Positions 1 to 18,400 of a DNA stretch of 64,000 nt are shown piece by piece. Under the pieces are notes generated by a model. That model was not told the origin of the DNA. It did not search any database and saw only the letters and a list, made by a program, of their open reading frames with translations. The stretch spans positions 49,918,115-49,982,114 of the forward strand of contig NC_090176.1 in NCBI RefSeq assembly GCF_024679245.1. The letters run 5' to 3'. This DNA comes from Pseudorasbora parva (taxonomy: Eukaryota > Chordata > Actinopteri > Cypriniformes > Gobionidae). The translations under genes were made by a program, and so were the position numbers. Each line of letters begins with the position of its first letter. Positions within the stretch are counted from its first letter, which is position 1.

Positions 1-150
<150 letters not shown>

Positions 151-540
151 CCTAAATATAAACGCAGCAAGAGAGAGACTTATCACCTACTCAATTTTAT
201 CTTCTGACAAGCAAAGTTAGCTGTTTGGCTGCCCCGTAATAGTAAAATAGGTGCTGTGGGGCAAACTGATGTGGTTCTGATTTATGAGGGTTTGATGAAG
301 TCACGGTTAAGAATAGAATTTGAATATTATCGACTGAATGAGAATATTGAAGAGTTCAAGTTTTAGTGGGCTACAAATAACTGTATTTGCGATGTTGACT
401 GTGATGGTAATTTACAAACCTATGTATGATAACGTTCGTTAAAAAGTTTATGGGTTTTTGTCATTTTATTTCATGTTTTATGATGGCTAATTAATTGATT
501 GAAGATTGTTTTTACATTTTTTTAAATTAAAGTTGTTCAA

Positions 541-608
<68 letters not shown>

Positions 609-858
609 TGTATTGGTTCAACAAATGCTGAGATGGTTTTAAAAGGAATGATAATGGCTAGAATAAAAATTGAGTATACATATTATAAACTGGTAAATAA
701 CATTGTAATGTTTTCTGAAATATGGTCAGTGGGGAAGTTCTTTGTGAAATTGGAGAAAATGAAATGTTGATTTTAAATTTGTAGAATGTAAATTATTTTG
801 TAACAATTGTATGATTTGAAGTAGAAAGACAAGTGGTCGAATAAAGAGATTGTTAAGC
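151..858. other. gpr39 intron, AT-rich, with a second (CT)n block at 544-606
   Basis: No exon was seen here. The stretch is AT-rich intronic sequence upstream of the gpr39 last exon, interrupted by a second clean CT repeat of about 63 bases. Confidence 0.6.
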
Positions 859-891
<33 letters not shown>

Positions 892-899
892 TCCCTCTC

Positions 900-933
<34 letters not shown>

Positions 934-934
934 G
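859..934 (+). repeat. (CT)n microsatellite forming the gpr39 3' splice site
   Basis: A CT/CCCT repeat of about 75 bases ends directly in the AG (933-934) that precedes the gpr39 exon. The microsatellite therefore serves as the polypyrimidine tract. The open frame running through it (Ser-Leu repeats) is not coding. Confidence 0.8.
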
Positions 935-1422
935 TGCTGATCGTCTGTGCTCTGTTCGTGTGCTGGATGCCAAACCAGATTCGCAGGCTGATGACAGCAG
1001 CGTTGCCCAAGTCATCATGGACCGTAAGCTACCTGAGCAGCTACGTGAAGCTGCATCTGGTGGCCGACAGCTTCTTCTATCTGAGCTCGGTGCTAAATCC
1101 GCTTCTGTATAGCCTGTCCTCGCGCCAGTTTCGCTCTGCCTTCTGGCAGACACTCCTGTGCCGTTTGTCTCTCCAGCATGTCAACAGAAGAACACTGGAT
1201 AGCTGTCAAGCCTCAAAGAGCTCCAGTAGCACGTTTCGTCCCCTTCTGCGCCAATCTCTAAACCGCATCCGGAAAGTCACCAGCGACAGATCAACTCCTC
1301 CATCGTCATTAGAAAGACAAAGTGCTCCAAACCCAACAGACCGGCCACCGAGTGCAGATGCACTGACCTCTGAAGCACAGGAGGAGGAAAATCAAGCCAA
1401 CAAACTACCCGACACCAACTGA
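935..1422 (+). CDS. gpr39: gpr39, last coding exon (TM6-TM7 and C-terminal tail)
   Basis: GPR39 is a zinc-responsive, constitutively active class A GPCR of the ghrelin/neurotensin receptor group in the plasma membrane. The exon starts with two bases of a split codon and encodes about 162 residues. TM6 carries the class A motif CWMPNQ. TM7 follows (FFYLSSVLNPLLYSL) with the NPxxY-type NPLLY, then helix 8 (SSRQFRSAFW) with a Cys at the usual palmitoylation site (LLCRLSLQH). A Ser/Thr-rich tail ends at TGA 1420-1422. The CWMPNQIRR and CRLSLQH stretches are characteristic of GPR39 rather than its paralogues. Mammalian GPR39 is known to have two coding exons split near here, so TM1-TM5 should lie in one exon to the left of the window. 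Its 3' end faces the 3' end of nmi. Confidence 0.9.
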
Positions 1423-1539
1423 TAAACAGACTAACTGTATACCACTGAAGACCGCCGTAGACTAATCTAGATCACTGCAGACCATCACTGTTTTCTCCAG
1501 AGTGGCTGTATAGAAAAACGAATTAATCAAAACTAAATT

Positions 1540-1545
1540 AATAAA
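1540..1545 (+). other. Candidate polyadenylation signal of gpr39
   Basis: AATAAA about 118 bases after the gpr39 stop codon, in an AT-rich 3' UTR. A second AATAAA near 1708 belongs to a repeat tail. Confidence 0.45.
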
Positions 1546-1661
1546 TTTTTTACAACAGAAATGAACCAACACTGAACTTACTTAAGCTGGACTATGACAC
1601 AATTTTCTTCCAGAACTGTTGCACAGCTCAACAAACTTTGTTGCATTTTCCTGTTATCACT

Positions 1662-1725
1662 GTAATGCTGCTTTGAAAGTATTCTGTATTGTAAAAGGCG
1701 CTATATAAATAAAGGTGACTTGACT
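1662..1725 (+). repeat. Dispersed fish repeat tail (ends AAATAAAGGTGACTTGACT)
   Basis: A short motif family, GCTGCTTTGAAA then a TATAAATAAAGGTGACTTGAC-type end. It recurs near 28150-28214, 28565-28620 with 28816-28838, 42205-42285, and in reverse near 45846-45910. It behaves as a dispersed retroposon or MITE tail; the family is not identified. Confidence 0.5.
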
Positions 1726-1740
1726 ACTGTAGATCACACC

Positions 1741-2382
1741 AGATCACGCTTCTCTGTCTGACAATCCCATGGACGAGTCTGGGTTTGGCCGTTTCCAGGA
1801 GAATGGGGTTTGTCTGACTGCATGGTGCAGAGTGTAAAGTTTGGTGGAGGGGCGATTATGGTGTGGGGGATGTTTTTCAGGGGTTGGGCGTGGCTCCTTA
1901 GTTCCAGTGAAAGGAACTTTTAATGTTTCAGCATACCAAGACATTTTGGACAATTTCATGCACCCAACTTTGTGGGAACAGTTTGGGGATGGCCCCTTCC
2001 AGTCCCAACATGACAAGAAAGCGTCGGTCCATAAAGACATGGATTACCGAGTTTGGTGTGAAGGAACTTGACTGGCCTGCACAGAGTCCTGAGCTCAACC
2101 CGATAGAACAGCTTTGGGATGAATTAGAGCGGAGACTGAGAGCCAGGCCTTCTCGTCCAACATCAGTGCCTGACCTCACAAAAGAGCTTCAAGAAGAATG
2201 GGCAAAAATCCCCATAAACACACTCCTAAACCTTGAGGAAAGCCTTCCCAGAAGAGCTGGAGCTGTTAGAGCTGCAAAGGGACGGCCGACTCCATATTAA
2301 ACCCTACGGATTAACAATGGGATGGCATTAAAGTTCATGTTCATGTAAAGGCAGGCGTCCCAAAACCTTTGGCAATATAGTG
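1741..2382 (+). mobile_element. Tc1-like transposon fragment, 5' truncated
   Basis: The plus strand encodes pieces of a Tc1/mariner DDE transposase C-terminal half in shifted frames. Visible blocks are DESGFGRFQENG, LVPVKGTFNVSAYQDIL, DWPAQSPELNPIEQLWDEL (with the family PDLNPIEHLW-type motif) and a C-terminus near GAVRAAKGRPTPY. In-frame stops and frame shifts make it a dead copy. The right end reads CTTTGGCAATATAGTG, matching the inverted terminal repeat of the fuller copy at 47430-48622. The left half and left TIR are missing. Confidence 0.85.
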
Positions 2383-2390
2383 CATCTAGA

Positions 2391-3336
2391 CCTGGGGCCT
2401 GTACCATGAAGCTGGTTTTGCTGGCTAGCCTGATTTGTTTAAGCTTAGTTTGTGCCAGTCTTAAGTTTTAGGTACCATTAAAGTGGTTTGGCTTTTAGCT
2501 GTGTTCATCTCTATAGTAACTAATGCTCCAGGCTAACCTGCTCTGGGGCAGGTTATGGTCTGGATAAGAGATCTCAAACTGAAACTGGACCAATTAGCTG
2601 TGAGTAAAGGGACACATCTCTGATGCAATAAAGCCACTCCCCCTGTTTCTACTCCAAATTAAAGGTCACTGCATAGCAAATGGTTTTTAAAGACTAAAGT
2701 GTCTGGCTTTTAACAATGCTTATTTATAATAATAATAATTTTGAATGATTTAGATATAATTGATGTAATTTTTATACCCTTAATCAATTACGGTACACAT
2801 TTATCATTTTAGTTAATCAATTATTAATAGACACTTTGTTAAAATTAAACTATTTAATAAAGAAGCTTACTGAGCTTAAATGTTCAATTTTCTCTATATT
2901 AACTAAAATAACTTCATAACTTTTACTTGCTTTGACGTATACAAATTTTTCTTTAAGTTGTCCTCGTTCATAGACAGCTTTTTTCTTCTTGCTCTGTCAT
3001 TTTTTTTAAAATTCTTAATATTTTTCAATCATGTAATATTCTGCGGAAAAAAGAAAAATTAACCTCACCGCTTCTCTCGCGAGAAGTGCATCTCAGTTGA
3101 TCCTCAGCCTGTGATTGGCTGTTCACTGCTGATGTCACAGCCTGTGATTGGCTGTTCACTGCTGATGTCACAGCTAAACTCCTGAACTCAGGATCAAAGC
3201 CTGAATTGACAGAAAAAGCTGATGATCTGCATCATGGGACGAGTTAAGTCTGAATAGATTGGTTTGGTTTTGTCAACTCAAAACTAATCCTGTAACCCTG
3301 AGTTTGTTAAACTACCATCATGGTACAGGCCCCAGG
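2391..3336. mobile_element. Non-autonomous DNA transposon with terminal inverted repeats
   Basis: CCTGGGGCCTGTACCATGA at the left end is repeated in inverse at the right (TCATGGTACAGGCCCCAGG). About 945 bases, with no coding capacity seen. Superfamily not determined. Confidence 0.75.
3105..3170. repeat. 33-bp direct tandem duplication
   Basis: The unit beginning CAGCCTGTGATTGGCTG occurs twice back to back without a mismatch, inside the transposon at 2391-3336. It is a recent local duplication. Confidence 0.9.
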
Positions 3337-4177
3337 GTTAATATTATTAACTAAAACTTTTTTTCCTTTTTTTTCAGCTAGTGGCCAATACGTTTATCAT
3401 TTTCATTTATTATAAGTTGAAGTACTAAAATAAAATAAAAATAATGAATTGAAATTAAAAACTAAAACTTAATAAAAACCATACAGACATTTAAAAAAGT
3501 AAATAAAATGTAAACTAAAAAACTAATAAAAACTTTAACTAAAAAGAACACTAGATAAGCTTGTGCTGTGCAGCTGCCTGATTTACAGCGTCAATCTTTT
3601 AAAAATATCTTGCCAAAGCAAATTGCAAAGTGAATTGCAAATTGCAAATCTTATGCCCTCATTTGTTTGATCATTCCAAATAAAAAGTGCCAAAAAAGTG
3701 GATAAACATTAACGCTGCAGCCAAAGCTCATGCAGAACTTTTGAATAAACTTTATTTTAATATACTTAAAATACAATGCTCTTAAAATGCATGATGTCAT
3801 TTATAGATGAATAACCTACTCAATAAACTTTCTTAATTGTATTTTAGGAAACTTTGATTTGTCATGATGTTATTTTAAAGAAGACAGTGAGGAGATATGA
3901 TTGATATAATCAGAACAATCGAAAGAAAAATCAGAAAAATACCACACACATAACATGTACATAATAGGTAATTTTTTCTGATTTAAAGTAAAACCTTATC
4001 CTGATTTTGGGTGCAAACACTGAAAAAAATTATAATCTGAAAATCAGAATATTTCCCGTTGAATTAAGTCTATTTTTCAGACCACATTTGCAGATATTCG
4101 TTCTAATTTTAACCAAAAACTCAATTAATTTAGATTGTTTAAAAGACATTTTGTTTCTCCAGTACATGTACCCTGAT
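3337..4177. other. AT-rich intergenic stretch, no gene seen
   Basis: Between the gpr39 and nmi 3' ends. It has runs of AAAACTAATAAAA-type low complexity and no convincing coding or RNA gene. Confidence 0.5.
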
Positions 4178-4800
4178 TTAAAGTCCCCCTGTGGTGAAGA
4201 TCCAGCTTTTAATGTTGTTTATATATCTATGTGATGTTTTCAATACGCTTTAAGAGAAACCATGTGCAGTCACAAGTCAACACCACTGCTGAGCTTTTTC
4301 TCTTTAAAATGGCAGTGAACCAAAGACAGTCGGTTTGAAATTTGGTGTTTCTGATGTCACAAACTACCTTGTACCCAATCACATCTACATGTGGGCGGAA
4401 GTTTAGCATATCATTAACTATTCTCTGGAGCCAGGTGATCCCGGTATAGTTTTGTTGATATAAAAAAGTTGGTACTTTTAGCAGTATAGCGGGTGAATTA
4501 TGTATATGATGGATATTACGATGTTATGACAAACAATTTGACGAACGGGAATATGGTTTGTGAAACATTAGCAACACATTAGCTGTTTGATAACTCAGTC
4601 AAGGAAAAGGCTAATCATATTAATTACAGTTATGTGTCCGACGTTGTATAGAGTGATACCATTGTGCAGCGTTTACTACGGTAAAGTTGAGTGAGTAAAT
4701 CAGGTATTCTGAGCTGGTGCGAGTGAGTGGAGGCGGGGGTCATTTGCATATTCATGAGTCTGCGCATACTAAATGAGGCAAGGTTGTCGAGTGACATTCA
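4178..4800. repeat. Probable dispersed fish repeat
   Basis: Begins TTAAAGTCCCCCTGTGGTGA, which I recognise as a common fish repeat start. It contains the GGGCGGAAGTTTAGCATATC segment and ends in unique AT-rich sequence. No coding potential. The right border is uncertain. Confidence 0.4.
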
Positions 4801-4934
4801 AGCTATTCTAAAACACAAAAAATGTATCACAGTTTATAAACTTTTAAAAATGTAATTTTGGTGATCTAAAGATGAGTTTTAAGGAATAAAATTATTGACT
4901 ACAGTGGGAATTTAAGAAGGTATTTAGATAGATA

Positions 4935-4940
4935 TTTATT
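4935..4940 (-). other. Candidate polyadenylation signal of nmi
   Basis: AATAAA on the minus strand about 56 bases past the nmi stop codon, predicting a short 3' UTR. Confidence 0.45.
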
Positions 4941-4995
4941 TTGTACTGGAAAAAAAGAGCATTGTTTTTGCAGTGCACTGAACAACATTTGGCCC

Positions 4996-12948
<7,953 letters not shown>

Positions 12949-13069
12949 GTCGCAAGCGAAATCGAAAGTATCTGGGGTAAATAATAGATGATTTAAACCA
13001 CCAAATACTTGTCGATTGGCTAAATATATTAATTAAATATATTATTCACCACTTATTAAGTAACGTTAC

Positions 13070-13110
13070 CTCACAACTTCCTTGATGCCTTGTTGTGCGA
13101 AGTCACGTGA
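13070..13110 (-). other. nmi: Probable nmi 5' UTR exon
   Basis: On the minus strand GTTGTGAG is followed by the donor GTAACG (13069-13068). A good acceptor (CCCCAG, 12973-12972) precedes the ATG exon 12971-12919. The right border (start of transcription) is a guess from the position of the ISRE-like site just upstream. Confidence 0.4.
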
Positions 13111-13122
13111 GCAAACCCTGAA

Positions 13123-13138
13123 GTAAAAGTGAAAGTGA
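13123..13138. promoter_or_regulatory. ISRE/IRF-like site A, nmi-proximal
   Basis: TAAAAGTGAAAGTGA fits the interferon-stimulated response core GAAANNGAAA with one base off. It lies immediately upstream of the probable nmi 5' UTR exon, beside a CACGTG E-box-like motif at 13104-13109. Confidence 0.55.
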
Positions 13139-13405
13139 CGTTTGGTTGATTCGAATCGGTGCCTTCATTTGTGATCCGAATCTCTTCGTCTAAATAATCT
13201 GACAGTCACTTATGAGCGTTTTGTCAGTTTTGTTCACAAAAGGCTACTTCTAAAGTCTTTGAAGTGCAAATATTTCTTTAATGATCGATTTATTAATGTA
13301 TTAATATTATGTATTTAATTCATGTATTACTGTTATGTAGCCTACTTATTTATACTTTTTTATTTATTATTAATATTATTAATAATAAGTCAGCGAATCC
13401 GGAAG

Positions 13406-13419
13406 TAAACGTGAAAGTG
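13406..13419. promoter_or_regulatory. ISRE/IRF-like site B, diverged
   Basis: TAAACGTGAAAGTG in the context GCGAATCCGGAAG, which resembles the context of the other three sites (GCGAATCCTGAAG). It is apparently a worn copy of the same module. Confidence 0.4.
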
Positions 13420-13997
13420 CCGATTAATGAATCGTTGCGTGAACCGAATCTTTCGTGTGGAAATATTTGAAAAAAAACGAACATTATAGCGATTTTCTCT
13501 GACAACATACACAGTTTTAAGTCTGGATATTCTTATGAAATATGAGACATTCTTATGAAAATGTTTCAATTTTTTACTCCCATTACACGTATTTTAACCT
13601 ATTTTTTTTTCTATGTTTTTACACATTAGTATGCAAATTAGATACAGTGTATGCATTGCATATGGGAAAGGCATTTATGGCCATGTTTACACGCATACTG
13701 CATAAAGTAAAATGGTAGGCTATATCAAATTATTCTGCTATATCTCTCATAACATAGTTGAGAATCAGCTTTATACAAAATTTTGATTAAAAAAAGCTTG
13801 AAGCATAAAAATTGATTGGTGAATTAAATTGAGAGATTTTTTAATTTTATTTTTTAAATACATTTGTTTTTTATTTTCCATTGTAATGACCAAAACAAAA
13901 CAAAAATCGAAATTTAGAATAATAGATTAGACAAACATTTGTAGCAAAATATGTTTTAAAATCAAATTATTGGCAAAAGATTATTTAATTATTATTT

Positions 13998-14010
13998 TTA
14001 TTTGTATTGC

Positions 14011-14070
<60 letters not shown>
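13998..14070. repeat. (ATT)n microsatellite
   Basis: About 24 ATT triplets between the duplicated promoter modules. A short ATT run also precedes the copy at 14240. Confidence 0.9.
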
Positions 14071-14074
<4 letters not shown>

Positions 14075-14176
14075 AGAAGTTCCTTGATCGTGAACTTGCC
14101 TGATAAGTCATTAACATGAGCGAATCCTGAAGTTTTTTTGTTTGTTTGTTTTTTGAATCCTAAAGTAACGTTAGTC

Positions 14177-14192
14177 TTAAAGTGAAAGTCAC
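14177..14192. promoter_or_regulatory. ISRE/IRF-like site C
   Basis: TTAAAGTGAAAGTCAC with flanking GCGAATCCTGAAG (14122-14134) separated by an inserted T-rich run. Part of the repeated promoter module. Confidence 0.45.
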
Positions 14193-14307
14193 GGTATGGC
14201 GCATCCCATATTATTCTGATTATTATTATTATTATTAATAGAACTTCCTTGATCGTGAACTTGCCTTATTATGAGAACTCACGTCACGTGATCGAGCGAA
14301 TCCTGAA

Positions 14308-14323
14308 GTAAAAGTGAAAGCCA
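14308..14323. promoter_or_regulatory. parp14: ISRE/IRF-like site D, parp14-proximal
   Basis: GTAAAAGTGAAAGCCA about 135 bases before the parp14 ATG, with CACGTGA (14285-14291) just upstream. Position and motif fit interferon-regulated transcription of parp14. Confidence 0.55.
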
Positions 14324-14457
14324 CGGTCTGTCTATCCACTCATTTGTGACTGATTTGTGAGTATCTTCGGGTGAAAATATGTCTGACAGTCACTTATGAG
14401 CGTTTTGTGACTCCAAGAAAAACTTTAGGCGACTTCTAAAGTCTTTGGAGCGCAAAG

Positions 14458-14629
14458 ATGGAAGAGAGAAGCCTGATTCTCGAAGGTTTGCCGGATGATT
14501 TTGACCGTGTGAAACCAAAGGTTGAGCTTTATTTTAAAAATAAAAGAAGATCCGGAGGAGAGATCGAGCAGATTCGAGAACACCAAGAGGACAAACGAAA
14601 GGCACTTCTGATTTATATGAGCGAAGAAG
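14458..14629 (+). CDS. parp14: parp14 exon 1: first RRM-like module
   Basis: The start ATG is followed by MEERSLILEGLPDDF. VELYFKNKRRSGGEIEQI and RKALLIYMSEE form beta1-alpha1-beta2-beta3 of an RRM-like fold. It ends in phase 1 at donor GTAAGT. The N-terminal start matches the position where PARP14 proteins begin (a single RRM half per first exon), and no upstream in-frame ATG is needed. Confidence 0.85.
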
Positions 14630-15360
14630 GTAAGTCTATATCGTCACCATCCATATTAATCATAAAAACGTATTGGAATATACAAAACTGATATGGAAGC
14701 TTATTTCCGGCATAAAAAATAAAAATGTTCTGCCCCTGAGAACATTCCAATATAAACTCGCAATTATAATTAAAATGTCATAGTTTTGAAACATTGTCGG
14801 ATATAAACTCTATTCTGAGGGAAAAAGTCAGAATTGCCCTTATTTATTTAAGGCTTTATTAATATATTAGCCTACTATGATGTATTTATTAACTTATCTG
14901 TATTGTACTTTTTGATTTAGTATTATTATTTTGTTATTGTTATTGCCATCCACCTTTTATTTCCCATGCCCCATGATGCTTTGCGCAAGTTATGGGAATA
15001 GCCTTCATTAAACTGTAAACAATAAGCAAAAGTATTGCTTTTAGAACACAGTAATACGAATTTTCAAAAACTGTTTGCAATGAGATAAGATGGGAGATAT
15101 GGGAAAAATGTCAATATATTCTACAATATAAATTCTGAGGGGAAAAGTCAGAATTCCCCTTCTGTTGTTCGGTTTCGGTCGTTCTTTCATATGTGAGCAG
15201 GAATGAGGCACAGTGAGAATCCAAATACCAGCACAAAACATTCATTCAAACACATAAACACAGATAATACGGGAACAAGAGCAAAATCCAGAGACAGAGA
15301 CAGAGACAGAGACAGACAGACAGAGACAGAGACAGACAGACAGAGACACAGAGACACAGA

Positions 15361-15455
<95 letters not shown>

Positions 15456-18400
15456 CGACCAACACCCAGCAACTGAAGCACAGAGGTTTAAATACACAGG
15501 GGCACACAAGCCTAACAGATAAATGAGACACACCTGGGGAGACTAATCAACATGAAAAACTACAAAGAACTACAAGACAGTTAAACACATGCCATGATGA
15601 CACCTATAGCTATTCACTTTTTTTCGACGTCCCATGATGCTTTGCGTGAATTATGGGTGTAACTTCCCTTAAATCAGTAAACAATCAGCAAAAGATTCGC
15701 TCCATGAACACAGTAATACACATTTTTAATAACTAATTATAATGAGATGACATTATTCTACTCACCCAATGTAAAAAGTGTAGCATTAACAAAACTACTA
15801 GCCTACAACACACTACAAATAACTCCAAAAACTTGATTATTTCTGCAGCAATACGGGTTAAATATCACTGTAGCAATATTTGTCTATATTATGTAACATA
15901 CATTGCCTTAATCGCACAAGTTTATTAACACTGATGGAAAATAAGGTTTTTCTGTCGTCTTGAAAGCCAATCTGCTATAGAAACATTCCACTTAATACTA
16001 CTAATCGGGATTAGACGTAAAAAAAAAAAAAAAGAGGAGACCATTACATTTTAAAGCCTCTGTCTGAAAAACAAGGTCATTATTAAATTAAATTGGCCCC
16101 CAAATGAAAGTTTTTTTTCATAATGTGAAAGAATAAGGAATAAGGAAGGAAGAGAAAATAATGCAGAGAATGCAGTGACTGAAAAAAGCGATAGATATTC
16201 TTGCTATGTTACATTAAAATACCAAACGTTATTCTCATGATGTCTAAAAGTAGCAAATGGAGGAAATTTTACAGTTTATTCAGTCAAACTGACAGATAAG
16301 GACTATTGGTAAGTAACACACTTTACAATACGGGTGCACTAATATGCATAAATTCATGCTTAACTAATGCACAGATAATCATGAGTTAATGAATGACTCA
16401 CGAAGAACTAAACCATTTATTAATGATTGCTGCATCAGCAACTAATGAACATTCATCATGATTAATAGATTCAATAATATATGATATCCATTAAATGTGT
16501 CATCATGTATTCATTTCTTTAAAAATTTGAATTGTGAAATAAAAAGTCACAATTTTTATTGCGTGGCGGAAACAAGTTTCCACAACGTTACGTGACAAAT
16601 TTGTCAAATGGAAGAGTTTTACATTGAATTTCCCTGTTTTCCAGATCGGAAGAAGGTGCTTGACAAACGAATCCATAAAGTTGATTTCAAATCTCAGGGA
16701 GCAGTTGAAGTGACAGTGAAACTTCCAGAAGAAACCAAAAGCAAACAGATCCGGCCAGCAGTTCTGCCAAAGCCCAAGCTGGAGAAGAGCGCTCTCCTCA
16801 AGTCACTGCCCGCTCCTGCAAACAAGGTCATTCTGTTCTCTGTTATCATTTATGAATTATTTTCATCAATGCAGTTACATTACATTAAATCACTTAGCAG
16901 GAGTTTTTATCCAAAGCGACTTACAAATAAAGAGAGCAATAGAAGCAATCAAACCAACCATAGGGCTGCGACTAGTCTCAATTAGTTTAAGCGAAAATAT
17001 CGGACTAAAGGCGGGCGTACACCGTGCGATTTTTGCTGTCGCAGACGATTTTTTTCTCTCGGGAGAAATCGCGTGGACATCGTGGATGCTCGTATGGTCG
17101 CGGCTCGCACCGTGTGAGAGGAAATACGAGACGAGCCGAGCACGTTAAAGGGATCCCATGGTGTTGAGACTTGTATGGCTTAATATAACATAAATTATGT
17201 CTCTTACTGAATTATGTAGTAGAAAACCCATGAAAGATCTACGTTATTTAAAAAATCGATTTTATATTTGGACCATGGGCGGCGCCATTTTGTTTGCGTT
17301 CTAGGTTGATGACGTAGAGTGGTTGAACTCCTCAATCAGCTGGCGTTACCCGTTGCTATTTTTACCACAACGCAACTCGAAAATTGTTTCAGAGTTAAAC
17401 AAAACAAATGAATTGCTTTGTAATTGTACTTAAAACACACTCAAACATACATGTGCACACAAACTCACCTACACAAGTCACAAACAGATCGGCGGGCGCG
17501 CACACACACACCTGACTGCTCTGTCTCAATCGCATGCATCATCACCAAAACATCCTGCCTCTTCCTCACGTTATCCCATCGTCCTACCTAGATATTTCCC
17601 TCTGCTGGTCACATTAGGCATTATAGTTAATCTACTATCAACAGTCTATCTAGGGAACAGGATGTGTTGAACAGGATATCAACACGTACAGGGAATAGAT
17701 TGAGGGTTATGTATGCGCGCGCAGTGCGTGCGTGTGTGTGTGTGTTCGCGCCGATCTGTTGTGTGTGTGTGTTCGCGCCGATCTGTTGGGGTGTGTGTGT
17801 GTGTGTGTGTGTGTGTTCGCGCCGATCTGTTGGGGTGTGTGTGAGTCTGTGTGAGAGAGAGAGTTTGTGTGCACATGTATGTTTGAGTGCGTGAAGTCGG
17901 ACAGCTGTTTGTAAATCGGCTTTACTCGTTATTGCGGTGGAACGTGAGACTGAATGACTGCACTCGAACATGTCCACTATGGTGTCGGACAACACTACAA
18001 ATGTCCGTCCCTTCAAATAATGCCCTATTTAAGGGTATAGGGTCGATTTCAGATTCAGCCCCTGTCGTGGAGACTGAGCAGCCCAACATCTCGATTGAGA
18101 CAGAGCCTGTCGTGTGCGCGCCCGCCGATCTGTTTGTGACTTGTGTAGGTGAGTTTGTGTGCACATGTATGTTTGAGTGTCTTTTAAGTATAATTACAAA
18201 GGAATTCATTGGTTTTGTTTAACTCTGAAACAATTTTCGAGTTGCGTTGTGGTAAAAATAGCTACGGGTAATGCCAGCTGATTGAGGAGTTCAACCACTC
18301 TACGTCATCAACCTAGAACGCAAACAAAATGGCGCCGCCCATGGTCCAAATATAAAATCGATTTTTAAAATAACGTAGATCTTTCATGGGTTTTCTACTA

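Noticed and set aside
850..934. Ser-Leu repeat N-terminus preceding the gpr39 exon
   Set aside because: It is the CT microsatellite read in frame; the exon starts at 935 after the AG.
15187..15533. Open frames on both strands over the CA/GACA repeat
   Set aside because: Pure microsatellite translation.
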